Assembly (NCBI RefSeq): GCF_032854445.1 | Contig: NC_088296.1 | Location: 13,306,706-13,370,705 of the forward strand | Direction of reading: 5' to 3' | DNA: 64,000 bases | Source of the DNA: Liolophura sinensis | Lineage: Eukaryota > Mollusca > Polyplacophora > Chitonida > Chitonidae | Shown here: positions 1 through 12,639 of the stretch, piece after piece | How the letters are laid out: the number at the start of each line of letters is the position of its first letter | Position numbering within the stretch: position 1 is the first letter of the stretch | Made by a program: the position numbers and the translations under genes | The notes under the pieces: model-generated | The model's input: the letters and a program-made list of their open reading frames with translations, nothing else | What the model was told of the DNA's origin: nothing | Databases searched by the model: none

Positions 1-335
1 ACAAATTGGGTCGTAAACAGTTGCCTTGTAGCAGGAAGGTAGCTATGCTTTTCTGCTTCGCCCTAGCAACATGCATGTACCTAAACAATGACTAACACTC
101 CCTGAGTATTCCCTACGCATTGACTAATATATTATAAGCGTCTAAGCGACAAAACAGCTTTAAAATCGGAAAATAACCAACTTCTGATATAAAATCTCTT
201 TTATGTAATCATGCTGATGTGATGATCACCACTTCGTTCAGCGTATTTTTTTTCATGTTCCACAATGGACACATCCTGGGTCTGGGACGTTTTCGTCCAA
301 CATGATTTGCCCTGGGTTGTAGACGACAAACTTAC

Positions 336-429
336 CGAACATAGACAACGATCATAAATACAACAGCCAGTAAAATCGCCCCTCCCATTCCTGCAGTCAG
401 GCCTACTGTCAACTCCCTTGAATTGTCGT
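336..429 (-). CDS. Gene A exon 7, transmembrane segment
   Basis: The exon enters in phase 1 and leaves in phase 2. It encodes a hydrophobic helix, GLTAGMGGAILLAVVFMIVV, ending in YVR. The acceptor is GTGTTACAG and the donor GTAAGT. The plus-strand exon at 32656 is homologous (GAGGAMLLVVVMVVALVW), which supports the call. Confidence 0.75.
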
Positions 430-3400
430 CTGTAACACAAGTTATATAGTGAAGGGGGTATAATAAACACGCCAGGGTACATACGGATCATCAAGTTATA
501 TTAAAATACATTTCTGGCGAAAGAATCCCTTGCAACTAGATTTGAAATTGTCCTTCTGTCGCCCAGGTCGATTGCCAACCAGCTTAAAATGACAGATCGT
601 CTGCGAAAGGACGCAAGCGTTTCGACCCATGCGGTTGAAGTTGTTATGTAACAGGTGTAGCAAATGGAATATGCCAAGGTAATGTGTTCGTTTATGGCGT
701 TGAGCTTTAATTGGAAGAATACAGTATATAGTCCGTATAGATTTAAAAATTACATATTTATCTACCCCCCCCCCCCCCCCCCCCCCCTCCATTACCTCAC
801 TTTGTAAAGCACTAAAGAAAACTATGTAATTATAGGAATTGAACTCGTTATCCAATTTGACAAGGCGGGCATGGTGCCACTGAACCAATGCGAACAATGC
901 TGGCTTCTTCTCCGGTCGTACGAGGGAAGGTCTACCAGGAAGCTACGGATGGTCCTGTGTTTCCACTTACCATATTGCCAATTTAAATAAATACTATCCA
1001 TCTAAGCCTCAAACTGCATCTATTTCTAATTTGTATTTGGGTCATTCGGGAAATATATATTTCACAGATGTCAAAGTTTACATCTAGGTGCTTTTGACGA
1101 TCCCTTCCCTGGACAGTGAATGTGTACACAGACCCGCTCTCATCGTCCCTGGGGTCTTGGAGCCTTGTTTACAGTTTCCAAAAACGGCTCGTCTTCCTAG
1201 AACATGGTGTCATTGGGTGTAAAGGTATCAACCCGCCACCCCCACCCCACCCTCACCCCATCCCCCCAACCTTTCCACATTACTGACTGCCATGGTAGTT
1301 GTGAACAACTAGGATGTATGGTCTTTCACAAAAAATACATATATAAATAGTAAATGAATTCATACCTTTTGGTGCACTGGCTTCATCCGCTGCTCGAATC
1401 GTAGAAGTCGGTCTTGTACTTCGTGTAGCCTTATCTAACAAAGACATGAGAGACCAAACGTACACAAATTTAAATTCTGACTATAATTGCTTTCCTCATG
1501 TTTACCTGCATCTGCACCACTCCAAAAACACGTTTATCTGTACGTATTCATATTGCAATCCGACCCTTACGTCTCCAGGAAGTAATTCATGAGGCACGCA
1601 CACAGCATTTGTTAGATGTGTAAAATGTCGTATATTATTCTATATCACAAGTTATTTATTTTATACAATGCTATTTTTAAGAATACGCAAAGTTTACAGT
1701 AATTATAGCTCTTGTGTGATTCGCATGATAGGGTTTAAATGTCAAAGTATGTTAAATGTGATGACAATACAGCATTTTGAGTAATTTTAGACCAGTAACG
1801 TCTTTTCAGTTGCAATTAACTTTATGCCTAATTCTGCTTAAGCCATTGTGCTACATGTAGGAGCATGAACAGTTAGATCAAAATCCTAACTGAGGTAAAC
1901 TGACAAGAGGTCGAATTTCACCGGTTAAGTATGACCATTTGCCAGTAATCACAGCTTTTTATATTAATACAGGTCAAGATACACTGTTTGTAGTTGTCTT
2001 TAATTCAAAAACACTGGTATCAAAATACTACTTCGTGGTGATAAAAGTGTAATGGTTTCTTGCGTCGGTCGTTTAGGAAGTTTATATGAGATCGCTTTTA
2101 TGAAGTCACACTCATTCATTTGCCCAGTGCAACTCTCCTGACTATCTTAAGATATTTCTAACAGGACAGTGACATTTTCTTCTTAACTGAGCGTTATACA
2201 CAGTATAAGCATAGGCAGTTTGTGGGGCGCTGTTCGTGTTAATTTTAACCTTTACCTAGACTAAACTTGGCGTGGGGAGGGTGGTCAAACTGGTTTTGGA
2301 GGTAACAAAATGGCAGAAATGTTACTACACCAGCTATGCGAGCAGGGACGTATCTCAGCCACATTCCATGAAGAAGGGCACATCTGATTCAGTGTAAACT
2401 GCTATCTGGTGATAAATACAGCTTTATGCAAACACTATTTTACACACAAGTTTGCGAAAGTGTCGATTTTTCCTTAATATAATTTATCAAGTAAAATTCT
2501 ACATGAGCATTAATGTAAGCTGTTTCTATTTCTTCTTGGAATACGACAGTTTAATAAACCTCGTCGTCATCAGTATAAGGGCAAAATTTTAACAAAACAC
2601 GAATAAAAGAGTGATTGGTATCTTTCCGACAGCATAACGAAGAGCCGCTTGTTTCACCAGCAGCCTACACAGAAAAGGCTATAGGCTTACTTTGGGTTGG
2701 ACTGTCTCCGTCTGTGGTGACATGGGCTTTTGATGTTTTACCTGAAATTGCAAAATAAAACTGTTGAACAGATGTTAATTCTCAGGAACTATTTGGTTAT
2801 TCTGCCTCCCCATTGATTAGACTGTTGATCTGACCGTTTATAATCCGGTGGCGCAAGTCCCGGTCAGCTGTAAGCATGCAAGCTAGCAGCTTTCTGCGTA
2901 GAAATAATTTCTTTGTGTCGCATTTTTTGTGAAACTTCTACAGCAATTGGATTTGTTAAAAAAATTACCTTTAAACAGGACCTACATGTATGTTCCAGTT
3001 TGTAAAATACCAATTCATTTATTTAAATATTTCACTTTCACGACAGTTGCCACGTATGTTGAAGGCGCAAATAGCCAACTGTCACACCCCAGACTAGATG
3101 TACCCTATACTGTATGATCTCGATGTCTTAACTAATGTATATTTTTTGGGAAAGTGTTACGCTAAGAAATAAACTTTAAGAATTAAAAACTCCTAGAGCT
3201 AGAAATTATCAAATACTGCGGAATCTAATTGCATGGCAATGAAATACCCAAAAGCTTTTATATAAATCACCGTTCATTTTAACTCGTCTTTCTAGAAGTT
3301 TCCGCTAAAATACTGTAAACACCACAGTAGACTACAACATAGAAAAAAAAACAAAGCATCGATGACAGTGTGATATTTGGCAGATGACCGGATTCCAGCC

Positions 3401-4344
3401 TCGTAGTTTTACCTCAGTTAAGGTTTTTCTTATTGTTGATGCACTGTTGATATGTGTACAACATACAAGTATCTATAAGAACACTTTTGAAAAATGTATG
3501 GGATTTTTTACGTTCCCAACTATGTTAAATGTCAATAATTTGGTACAACCTACATGTGTATGACTCACCCTAATCTTTACCCTTTGTTTCTACTTAGTGT
3601 GTCGCCTGATCAATTCTTCTGCACGTCGCAAGTCGAAAAAGTTAACCGACTTGAGCAGATTTCCGCCAAAACATAATTATTACTTGTAGCTGGTTTAGTG
3701 ATTTCCTGTGCGGAAATGACATATTCCCCTACACCACTAAACTGTTGTTTTTGCATTCACAAATGGTGTGACAAGATATCTGGTGCATTGTCCATGAACT
3801 CACCCAGACATTGCCCTGTAGATGATTGTGTGGCTTCTTCTGAACACTGACATAGGTGCCCTTTATAACCTGAAGGGTCCCTACACGTGGTGTTGTTAGG
3901 ACACATACTGCCTATAAGGTCACATTTTTCTGCAACGTACAGGATAATGAGAACACACGTTTAGCGGTATATTTTGTCCTTATTAACCTTCATACTATAG
4001 GATTGGGGAAAAAAAACAAAAACAGTGTAAGTGTCTATATTCATGCTCAATTCTGATCCATCTTTTAGGTATGAAAAAAGCAGACAGTCAAGTTAAAGCA
4101 GTTTTGTGAGCAAGGACTATTGTGTACGTTCATATCGAAAGACTGATGTGGTGTTAACACTATTATTTGGTTTGCGTCTGCTAAATTAGATGTTAAAACT
4201 TGAATAAGAAATGTTTTACTTATTTCGGAAAAAGCACATTTTAAACAATAGATAATAGATTTGTCATTTCCTCAAATCAAATATTTGCTTCGAACATTCA
4301 AATGCTATGTACCCCATCGTTAATAACCTTTGTACCATAGCGCT

Positions 4345-4416
<72 letters not shown>

Positions 4417-7400
4417 ATAACTGTCTAAATCCATGCTTAATTCTACTCAATATTTCAGATATTAAAATAGCAGATGGTTATGTTAAAGCAGTTCTGCGAA
4501 GAAGGACTGTTGTGTACGTTTATGGCGAAAGGCTGATAAGCTGCTAAGACTATTATCTGGTGCCTGTCTGCTAAATTACATGTTAAGACTTGAACAGAAT
4601 TATTTATTTTGGAAAAGGCCACATTTAAAACAATAGATGATAGACTTATCATTTCCACAAATCAGATTTTTTTCCTTTTAAAAACCCAATGCTATGTTCT
4701 CCACTGTTTAATCGTTCTGACTTCTTCAGCAGGTGATGTTGGAGAACATAAAGGTGTGTTAAAATGCTCCTGTATAAGAATCAATCTAAATGAGTGTCTT
4801 TAACTTGCTCTTTTAAAATGGGAGAAATTGCACCAATCAGCGGATGGATACATATTTATTTCCTGAATGAGCCATCCATGTGCTGTTGTGGTCTAGTTAA
4901 CTCCTCGGTATTCTGGTTTCTGAATGAAGATCAAGTTACGCCCAGTAATTAAGAAATGTGGACTGTTTCTCTGCTAGGGAATCCGTGCAGACCTGGACAA
5001 ATTACCATATTTAAATACTTATCATTAGCCGAGTATTTCAGCATGGTAACAAACACTGGGTTGATTACTATCAGAACTATTTAAAAATATACCAATTCCT
5101 TCTATTCATGCATGCATAGCTGTTTAAATCTGCAAAACTATGGACGACTGTAGCCTTGTATCACCGAAATCTGTGATGTCGGATGACAATAACCAAAATG
5201 AGTTGTGGATATACATTTGATTACCTATTCGGAATTACAGCGGCAATTTTACATTTCTAATGGTATGCCTACTTTAACTTACCCACACAGTACCACAAGG
5301 GTGGAGATGTGCCCTTCAGTTCTGTTCCTACACCATTTCTGGATGAGCATCTACACCCACCAATGTCCGTGTTACATGCTGCTCTGTAACCACACAGCTG
5401 ATCTCCACATTCTGTAACTCCCTCATCTTAGGACACAGACAAATAAAGCTGGTTATCAACAGTACATTGTCCTTCTGAATCACACACTAACCTGCAACTG
5501 AAAGACATTTCCAAGAAATATTTTATCTTATTTTCTTGAGAAACCGTGAGACTGAGTGTATTGCATGTGCAATTTCTTCCAACGTTACACTATGATGCCT
5601 CGTAAAGTAAGCCTGTAAGTTTGGACGAATTCGCTCACAGATAATGATGTGAAATATGTACATAACTTGATGTAGTGCAGTTTTTACCAATTTTATAGCC
5701 TTTACAATCTCTTCATGTCGATGGGAAATCGTTTCTTTGAGGTGTTTCCATTGAAGGCCTCCTTGCAACTAGATGGCAAATTCTTCCCTTACCACTCCCT
5801 AACATATCTATATTAAGTGGTCTTGGCTCACGTAAACATATTTTTATTCTAAAGGGATTTTCCTGAGGGGAAAAACACTTTTACGTAACAAAATCTGCTG
5901 TTGACTTTCCTTTTGTCATCTGATAAAACAGATCTTATAAATCACATCACTTCAGTTCTTCAGACACGTTTTTTTTACTTATTCTACTTCATATTCAAGT
6001 AAGTTTTCCTTGCTTTTAATTGATTTTTTTTTTTTTTTTGCATGAAAAATTACCTGACAACAGAATTGTGCTACAGTGGAGCGACTTGCAAGTTTTCCTT
6101 TTATACGAGTGTTGCTGAAGACCATCATTTTATTCTAACACAGAAAAGAAAGTATTTTAATATCCAGGACGTAAACATCCGTAATTATCAAATTCTCGCA
6201 CTGCACAAAACTGCCTTATGGTTTTACACCGGGGACGAAATTTCTCTTTCTCCAGCTTTGCTAGTTATGTAAAATAACTATAATGTGGATAAATTCTGTG
6301 CAATTGACTGGTGTACAATAATGGGGCGGTTGTTTCTTTGCATAATCATAATCAACTTATAGCTTATAGCCAACATTGAGTATTTTCACCATGATTAGGC
6401 TGTTATACAATCTGATGATTAAGCAGAGAGCTGTATTCCATCGATACTGTAAGGTTCAACTTACTTAAACAGTAAAATAGAGAGAAAGGATTTCCCCCGC
6501 TCTTTCTCAGGTTGCCGTTGTCAGACAAGCATACACACTGAGTCGTCTTGGTGTCACATCTAGTTCCATAACCACACAGTGAGTTTGTTCCACATTGTTC
6601 AGGTCCAGCACCTGGTAACATAATTCAGTCAAATCTGAGTTTAAAATAAAGATGCAGTTCTGTCTCCTTAATCCGAAAAGATAAAGGACGATGAAGCCAA
6701 GATTTTTCATACAGCGAGAACGGAAGAAAAGTGGGTAAATGCTCCGTAAATAATTACTTAGAATATGTGGCCTGTACAGAGAGACCGTAGCTACAGTAGA
6801 TTGTTCGCCCCACAACTACATTTACAATAAACTATAAAAAAAAAAAAATCGCCCTGTCCACAAAGAAATTAAAAGGTGATTGTAATTCACATTATACCGA
6901 CTCCTGGTCAACCAGTTCCTTTTCCTTGCTCTAAACTCTTAGTAATGAATGCCAAGCGAGGCGGGAACAAATCTTTGGTATGACTTTGGCCTCCGGACTT
7001 CGAGTCGGACGCTCAAACCACTAGGCCACCAAAGCGGTCTTCGAGGGGATTGCCGGCAAACACCATTCAATTTTCAGACTTGTGACACTTTATTAAAATG
7101 GTAGAGGCAGCCAAAAAAAAAAAAAAAAAAACCTCACAGAAAAGCTCGTCTGTCTCATTTTCACCAATAGTTATCTATATGATTTACGGTCTATTACTGG
7201 ATAAACTTCATTCAACACTGATTTGAGTCACACGTTTAATAAACTTCCGTGTATGCAGAGATTTGGCAGATTTTAAAACAGTTAAGGCGTGTCCATTGTT
7301 TACCTGCAGTAACTAAAACAGGTAAAAATGTAACAGTTTAAAAGCACTTGTCCCATGCACAAGTTTATACAAAAATCTCTGCGTTGCCACGTATGGAAAT

Positions 7401-8921
7401 GTGTTTCCACATGAGAAGTAAACGGGAATGCACAGGATACAGGCTATTCACTTCATGATGTATGCTTTGTTTACCGATCTGAGACAAATGGAACATACTT
7501 AACAAATCTCGATATGTATAGCGTGCTACTTATAGAGTTTTGTTAGCAGAAGTCTCTCATCTTCTATAACACACATAACGCATGCAAACCTCCTGTAAGC
7601 TAACAGTAGTTTTGAATGAGAATTTTGCGGGACTTAGTATTCGGAATATTTGTTTCTTTACGTGTTTATATTAGGACGTATACATGACTGCTGGTTTGTG
7701 TAAGAAAGCTTGTAGTAGTGGTAAGATACCTCACATGAGCGTGTTTGACACGTTGGTACACTTTGAGTGTTATTCACTCACCCAAATTCTCAGCTGTGCT
7801 GTGTCGCAGGGTTACCACTTTCAAATATCCGAGAGACATCAAACACCTGAGGCTATATCATGCCCTCTAACCATAAAACTAACCCCCAGGGTATGGCTAC
7901 ATTTTGCTTGTGCTAAGCAGCAATCAGATATGTAAAGAAATACATGTTTAACAGCGGGAGCTATTCGACCTTGGGACCTCAATGTTCAGGACCTTATCCA
8001 CTGTGGTTAGAGCACCACAGTAGACAGGAGAGTGTACAGCGGAGGGCTCCTACAAGTTATAGGTGTAACTTGTGTTTATGTTTGCAAGTTTAATTTATCT
8101 TAATCTACCTGTTTAATGACACGGGGATGCCTGAGTGGTTTACATTCTGGTATAGGTTAGGTCATATGTACATGCTTGAGTCTAACGTATTGAAACGACA
8201 TAGTCTGTTGTTAAACCTTGGTGTTAACTCTCATACAAGAGAAAAAACAGTTGCTGGCTTTGACACTTACCGCAGAATGAATGGCTGAATGTTACTGCTT
8301 TAACCGAGGTCAGAGAGAGGCCTCTGTGGCCAAGGGGGTGAGCACGTCAGCGCGGCGCAAAAACCCAGGAGCCTCTCACCAGTGCGATCGGTGTGAGGTC
8401 AAGTCCAGCTCATGCTGGTTTCCTCCCCGATCATGCCTGGGAAGGCCTTCCAGCAATCTGCGGAGGGTCGTAGATTTCCCTCAGGGTTCTGCCCGGTTTC
8501 CTCCCTATGCAATACTGGAAGCCATTGTACATGTGAAATATTCTTGAGTGCGGCGTAGAACACCAATCAAATAAATAAATAAAAAAACAAACAAAATTCA
8601 ATGTTAAACAAGGAGGTTCTGTCTCTTGCTTTACGTATGTCTGCAAGAATGTCTCACTACATAACTCTGCATTTGTCGAACTACATACATCTGATGATTT
8701 AAAAAGGTGTAAGAAATGGCGGAACAGACGACGTTGGTCTGACAAACACTAAGTGTAGGCTGTTGAAACAATGATTTAAATCATGAATTAGGACAGCCAT
8801 TAGGAGCCACATCCGTCAATTATCCGGACTCACCTGTGACAAGTGTTACTGTGAGACCAAATGTTAAACCTACTAAAGTAAGGATCTCACCCCAGCGTAC
8901 CCAGAGGGTAGGGACTACCAT
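336..8921 (-). CDS. Gene A: EGF-like type I membrane protein, seven exons, 3' end outside window
   Basis: Spliced gene read on the minus strand. Coding exons are 8921-8834, 6611-6465, 5426-5283, 3929-3804, 2741-2691, 1434-1366 and 429-336, each bordered by AG upstream and GT downstream. All extracellular exons start and end in phase 1, so they join without breaking the frame. The product is a signal peptide, three Cys-rich EGF-like modules, two Ser/Thr-rich stalk segments and one transmembrane helix. It should sit at the cell surface with its N-terminus outside. The cytoplasmic tail exon, seen in genes B and C, must lie beyond base 1. No exon has an internal stop. Exon 2 ends in A instead of the usual G at the splice junction, which changes one junction codon. 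Ligand and role are unknown; scavenger-receptor-like or adhesion functions are possible but not shown. Confidence 0.72.
765..787. repeat. Poly-C tract
   Basis: An uninterrupted run of about 23 C in an intron of gene A or its 3' side. Confidence 0.9.
898..975 (+). repeat. Fragment of tRNA-derived SINE
   Basis: GCTGGCTTCTTCTCCGGTCG and the sequence after it match the middle part of the SINE copies at 8316 and 48676. Both the tRNA-like head and the tail are missing. Confidence 0.6.
1366..1434 (-). CDS. Gene A exon 6, stalk
   Basis: A 69-nt phase 1-1 exon reading DKATRSTRPTSTIRAADEA and onward, with acceptor TTTGTTAG and donor GTATGA. Low complexity and Thr/Ser/Arg-rich. A same-length exon lies at 44488 in gene C. 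Confidence 0.6.
2691..2741 (-). CDS. Gene A exon 5, stalk
   Basis: Seventeen codons rich in Ser and Thr (GKTSKAHVTTDGDSPTQ). The acceptor is ATTTCAG and the donor GTAAGC, phase 1-1. Probably an O-glycosylated membrane-proximal stalk. The exon is small, so it is less certain than the EGF exons. Confidence 0.6.
3804..3929 (-). CDS. Gene A exon 4, third EGF-like module (126 nt)
   Basis: Reads EKCDLIGSMCPNNTTC, then LCQCSEE, ending GQCLG. The spacing C-x6-C-x5-C-x10-C-x-C-x12-C fits a standard EGF domain. The acceptor is GTTGCAG and the donor GTGAGT, phase 1-1. I did not find the matching exon in genes B, C or D within this window. Confidence 0.72.
4347..4413. repeat. (CA)n microsatellite
   Basis: A pure CA dinucleotide run of about 66 bases in intron 3 of gene A. 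Confidence 0.95.
5283..5426 (-). CDS. Gene A exon 3, EGF-like module b (144 nt)
   Basis: The exon encodes GVTECGDQLCGYRAACNT and a following CRCS pair, ending in WYCVG, with six cysteines in EGF order. The acceptor is CCTAAG and the donor GTAAGT. It has the same length and phase as the exon at 41611 and the partial exon at 63918. Confidence 0.8.
6465..6611 (-). CDS. Gene A exon 2, EGF-like module a (147 nt)
   Basis: Six cysteines are spaced C-x5-C-x5-C-x6-C-x-C-x(~19)-C, the EGF pattern, with the core CGYGTRCDTKTTQCVC. The acceptor is TTACCAG and the donor GTAAGT. The exon has exactly the same length as its paralogs at 15620, 40661 and 62495, which supports the borders. Confidence 0.8.
6622..8300. 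other. Intron 1 of gene A, noncoding
   Basis: Apart from the tRNA-like fragment at 6969-7040 and a short A-run, I see no exon or gene here. Open frames are short and show no motif. Confidence 0.6.
6969..7040 (-). repeat. tRNA-Ser-like 5' part, SINE head or tRNA pseudogene
   Basis: On the minus strand the sequence GGTGGCCTAGTGGTTTGAGC contains a perfect A box (TGGCCTAGTGG). It is followed by GTCCGACTCGAAGTCCGGA, a plausible anticodon arm with CGA in the loop, as in tRNA-Ser. No T arm or B box follows. It is therefore a truncated tRNA-derived sequence inside an intron of gene A, not a working tRNA. Confidence 0.5.
8316..8585 (+). mobile_element. tRNA-derived SINE, copy 1
   Basis: The head has a Pol III A box-like TGTGGCCAAGGGGG and B box-like GAGGTCAAGTCC. 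Then comes a body with CCGGTTTCCTCCC, and a tail of AATATTCTTGAGTGCGGCGT, AATCAAATAAATAAATAAAA. The copy at 48676 matches over its whole length. It lies in intron 1 of gene A, opposite to the gene. Confidence 0.8.
8834..8921 (-). CDS. Gene A exon 1, signal peptide
   Basis: The ATG is at 8921-8919 and the exon ends at a GTGAGT donor. It codes for 29 residues plus one base, starting MVVPTLWVRWGEILTL and followed by a hydrophobic stretch, as expected of a signal peptide. It is clearly homologous to the first exons at 12507, 36396, 38892 and 61473. Confidence 0.75.
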
Positions 8922-8989
8922 CCTCCACAAGTTAGCTCTGTACACTGTCTGCGTAAATTCAACATGTATGAGCCACTCTATATAGGTGC

Positions 8990-11030
8990 GTTGATATTGA
9001 ATTTCTACAATGTTTACAACAGTCTCCCTTTTCTCCTTGTCACTCTATAAGTTTATATTCTATACCACGGGAGGGAGAAAACATCGGCCAGAGTGAATAG
9101 TATGGTGTAACCAGTGTCTTCTTTTTCTCATTGTGTATAGCCTCAAAAGAAGCACAATACTATTTATTACGTTCAGCCCCGCATTCAAAACGTGGAGTTA
9201 TAATGTAGCTTGGTGTATATCCATGGCACACTGTGGCTGATGATCCACAGTATACAGGTATTGCGGAAGGTACTCTCTAAAAACTACTAGAGGTATACAG
9301 ATTTGTGACAAAAATGCACATCTGCACACTTGTGTGTACAACAAATACACAAATTGTGGGCTTAGCGTGACACATCCAGAATGGCATGTGTATGAGCGCT
9401 GCACAATTTGTGTACATGTACCAATGACCCTCACAAATTTGTAATATTGTTTTGTTTTTTTTTAGATTAGCACAATTAAACTCAAACACATATTTTTGAG
9501 CTAATACTTTTGTATCATTTTTATTTGAAAATTCTCCATGTGCTCACTGAAGATCACATCAGTGGTTGCTATTACCACTACGAACCTTACAGTATTTTGT
9601 TCTACTCATGCAAATTTGATTCATCAATTCAGGACATAACACCACGTTAAACTGCTTTTATGTTTGCAAAAGTGGGTCATAGCATGGTTTTGATATCGAT
9701 GGAAATTTCTTGCAATGCTTTACATGGTTATGGCCAATATACACTGTCGTCGTCATATGACTGAAAAATTGTTGAGTACGACGTTAAACCCGAAGCACTC
9801 ACTCACTCTATTTACACTGTGGGTTTTTGCTGAGTCTGGGCAAACCGACTACCTTTACTTATCGAACGTCCAGGTCGATTTTCTTTGTTAGCGAAGTCTC
9901 GTGCAAATAAAAAACACCAGCCTGAAGACCTGCTTTTCGCACTCACCATACCCCCACCATATGTCTCTACTAGGTTTAGAATAGATTTTTTTTACAGCAA
10001 TGAAGGCTTCGACGGTAGACACACCTTCGCCACTGCCGCCATCTTCCCTCAGGTCTACAATGTAGAGGGGCATGCATTTAGCTGCTGAATGGTAAGTTTA
10101 GGAGGAGAAGCGTGAATAAAATCTGAAAACACGAAACGCGCTATTACGCCCCAAACGCGGGTAATTGTCAAAATAAATATCCGATTACAACAAGTTCAGA
10201 TAATAGGGTAGGTTTTATTGAAATCGTCTCACTGGTTTGGTAGAAGATGCGTGGATAAAATCGTGTCTACAGACACAGACGGACACACAGAGTGATCCCA
10301 GTATCCCTACCCCCTTACTTTGTTTAGAGTTCCATAACAAATGACTGAATAAATGATTATGGTTTGCGCCACGCCGGCATTATTTCAGCCATATTGTGAC
10401 GAGAACATGTTTATACGAGGAGAATTAATCAGAAAAGACCGGCATGGGTAAAAAGACATAAAAAGAGCCGAACATTGTTAAGACACGAAAACCAAAAAAA
10501 AAATGTTATAGAATAGATCTACCTGCTATAGTGGAGGCATCGACGTAAGTAGCAAAGACAAAATGTGTCCGACACTGAAATAACTGTCTCCAGACCGGTG
10601 AAAACACTGGTGCGAGTGACTGGGCTAAAAATTAATAATGGTAGGTTGTAATAGTGAGGTCTTTTGTGAGCTGATGAGAACAGCTATTCACTACATGTCA
10701 CTGTCGGAATTTTTTGCCTTCTCGGTGAAGGAGTAGTAGTAACCGATCTGTAAAAACCGAACAAAAATCGGGAAGGCTCGAGTCCTATTCAACATTCTCC
10801 ACAGCGTCATTGTGCAAGTCATGAAAATGTAACACATGTTTAATAAATATATATTTTTAGCTAACAAATATGCTTAACCTGGATTTTCATCATATTTATA
10901 TTTTCAGTGTATTCATAAATATTATTATAATTCAGCTAATATCCATTGATATGAACAAGAAACTTACATTCAAATAAATTTATTAGACATCCATCACATA
11001 ATTATTTAGAACATTATCTTCCAAAGACAA
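8990..11030. other. Intergenic spacer between divergent genes A and B
   Basis: No exon recognised. It holds one short dispersed repeat tail near 9740-9815. Because gene A (minus) and gene B (plus) point away from each other, both promoters should lie between 8.93 and 12.5 kb, but I cannot name promoter elements. Confidence 0.5.
9738..9815 (+). repeat. Short dispersed repeat, tail copy
   Basis: Contains CGTCGTCATATGACTGAAAA, ATTGTTGAGTACGACGTTAA and ACTCACTCACTC-type ending. The same tail ends the longer copies at 35995 and 39440. It is a SINE-like or MITE-like family common in molluscs. Confidence 0.65.
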
Positions 11031-11031
11031 T

Positions 11032-11738
11032 ACACGACAGTTAAGCCGCACAAAAAAGTGACCAAAACCAGCAGATTTTACTTTACAACAATTTATTAGC
11101 TTAACAAGAACAGATAATAAGACTTATACAAATACTAAAGTACTTAAGTTTAACAAGAAAGGATAGCAGTATCTATACAAATACTAAAGTACTTACGGTG
11201 TCAAGTCCAAACGGACGCATATATTCCACAATATATATACCACACAGGCAAAAATGCTCAGAGGCAAATTCACAAGAGGGAAAATCCACAGTATAACTGA
11301 GTGTATGACGAAATATACACAAAATTTCACAGACAGGGTCCGTGTACTGTTAGGCACTGTGTATACAAGAGCACAGATTAAACATATAAGTTCAGACTGA
11401 ACAAGTGCTCGGTGGAGATAGGATATAACAAAGCCAGCGGCTATAAAGACACCAAAATTCAGCACAAAATGTCTACTAAAGTAATACACAGTGAAAGCAT
11501 CCAACCTTGCAATAATTCTCCTTTCACTTCGTCTCTCCGTTCTCCCCTTCTGACCTGCTTTCATAGGCCTTATATAGCCTGGTGGAATTGTGTAAAATAA
11601 GAAAATTCCTGAACACTTGATGTAAACAAACATGCACCGAACTGACCGCATTCTGGAACATTCTAAGGTAGAGGCAGGCAGCACTCCCTGAACTTAGCAT
11701 ATGTAAACAGTGACAAGCTATATTTAGAAACTGACCGC
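11032..11738 (-). mobile_element. LTR-like repeat of about 700 bp, copy 1 (probable solo LTR)
   Basis: This copy is closely similar to 33804-34509. On the minus strand it carries a TATA-like CTATATAAGG and, further on, AATAAA near the end, the order expected of an LTR (promoter, then polyadenylation signal). A 163-codon open frame runs through it. The differences between the two copies mostly change amino acids, so the frame is not under visible purifying selection. No flanking coding region of a retrotransposon is seen. Confidence 0.55.
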
Positions 11739-12506
11739 ACATTTCAAAATCCTCCTCCCATATTATCTACAACCATCCTAGACGTGAATAACTCTGCAGT
11801 GTGGTCTTACACAATAATCATGTAAATATATAATCTAAGCCATATAAATAATCTAAGCCAAAATAAAGATAATTTTCCGGTAATCGCTGACTTTCATACT
11901 GTAAATGAAAAAAATTGGGGAACGACAGGCCTACGACGGCCTGCCATCCTGTCATCCGTCGATTGAGGAATTCCTCTTGACGTTGGATTCTATATTTGAG
12001 TGGACTGACTCGCTTGTAGAAACCGGAATATTCCATCCGGATTTAGACGCTGTCATCAGTATCACATAGTATTAACCAGGATAGCCGACGGTTTTACATG
12101 GACTCTTCTTGTTGATGACGTCCTGTCAAAGCTGTGCTAGCTGTTTTTACTTTCTGCATCTTATGTATACAGGTGTTTGTATAAAGCTATGTAGGTAACT
12201 CGGTATGTTGCACTGTTGCTACCACACTGTCGTTGCTGCTCTGGTTTTACTTCAGTCTATATCACGAGGCAAATGTCGGCTTTTCTCGCACAGAGCGTAC
12301 ACTTCCTTTTATTCCGGAAGTACAGTATACATGTGTATACATGCATGAAAGAGTCTCCTGCTATATAATGCACAACTTAAACTCGTAGATCGAATAGGAG
12401 AAAAAGAGGTTATCGTAAAGAAAAGATTTTATCCCTGTAAGGATTATAGAAATAGCAAGTGAATGGTAACTTTACACAGACGGCGTACGCAGCTTACATG
12501 TGAAAG

Positions 12507-12639
12507 ATGGCAGTCCCTACCCTCACAGATCGCTGGGGTGTGATTCTAAGGAGGACAGCCCCTACTCTCACATCTCGATGGGATGAGATTTTGACTATAG
12601 CATGCATCTACCTTGTCCTGACTTCTTCACTCGTCACAG
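12507..12639 (+). CDS. Gene B exon 1, elongated signal peptide
   Basis: Starts ATG with MAVPTLTDRWGVILRR and ends CACAG before a GTTAGT donor: 44 codons plus one base. It is 45 nt longer than its 88-nt paralogs. The motif PTLTxRW occurs twice, showing an in-frame internal duplication. The hydrophobic part ILTIACIYLVLTSSLVT follows. Preceded by the conserved block also found before the other first exons. Confidence 0.7.

Noticed and set aside
7955-8030. tRNA-like sequence on the minus strand
   Set aside because: A weak A-box and B-box resemblance only; stems do not pair convincingly.
11193-11684. 163-codon hydrophobic open frame as a gene
   Set aside because: It lies in an LTR-like repeat. 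Differences from the second copy at 33874-34335 are mostly non-synonymous.
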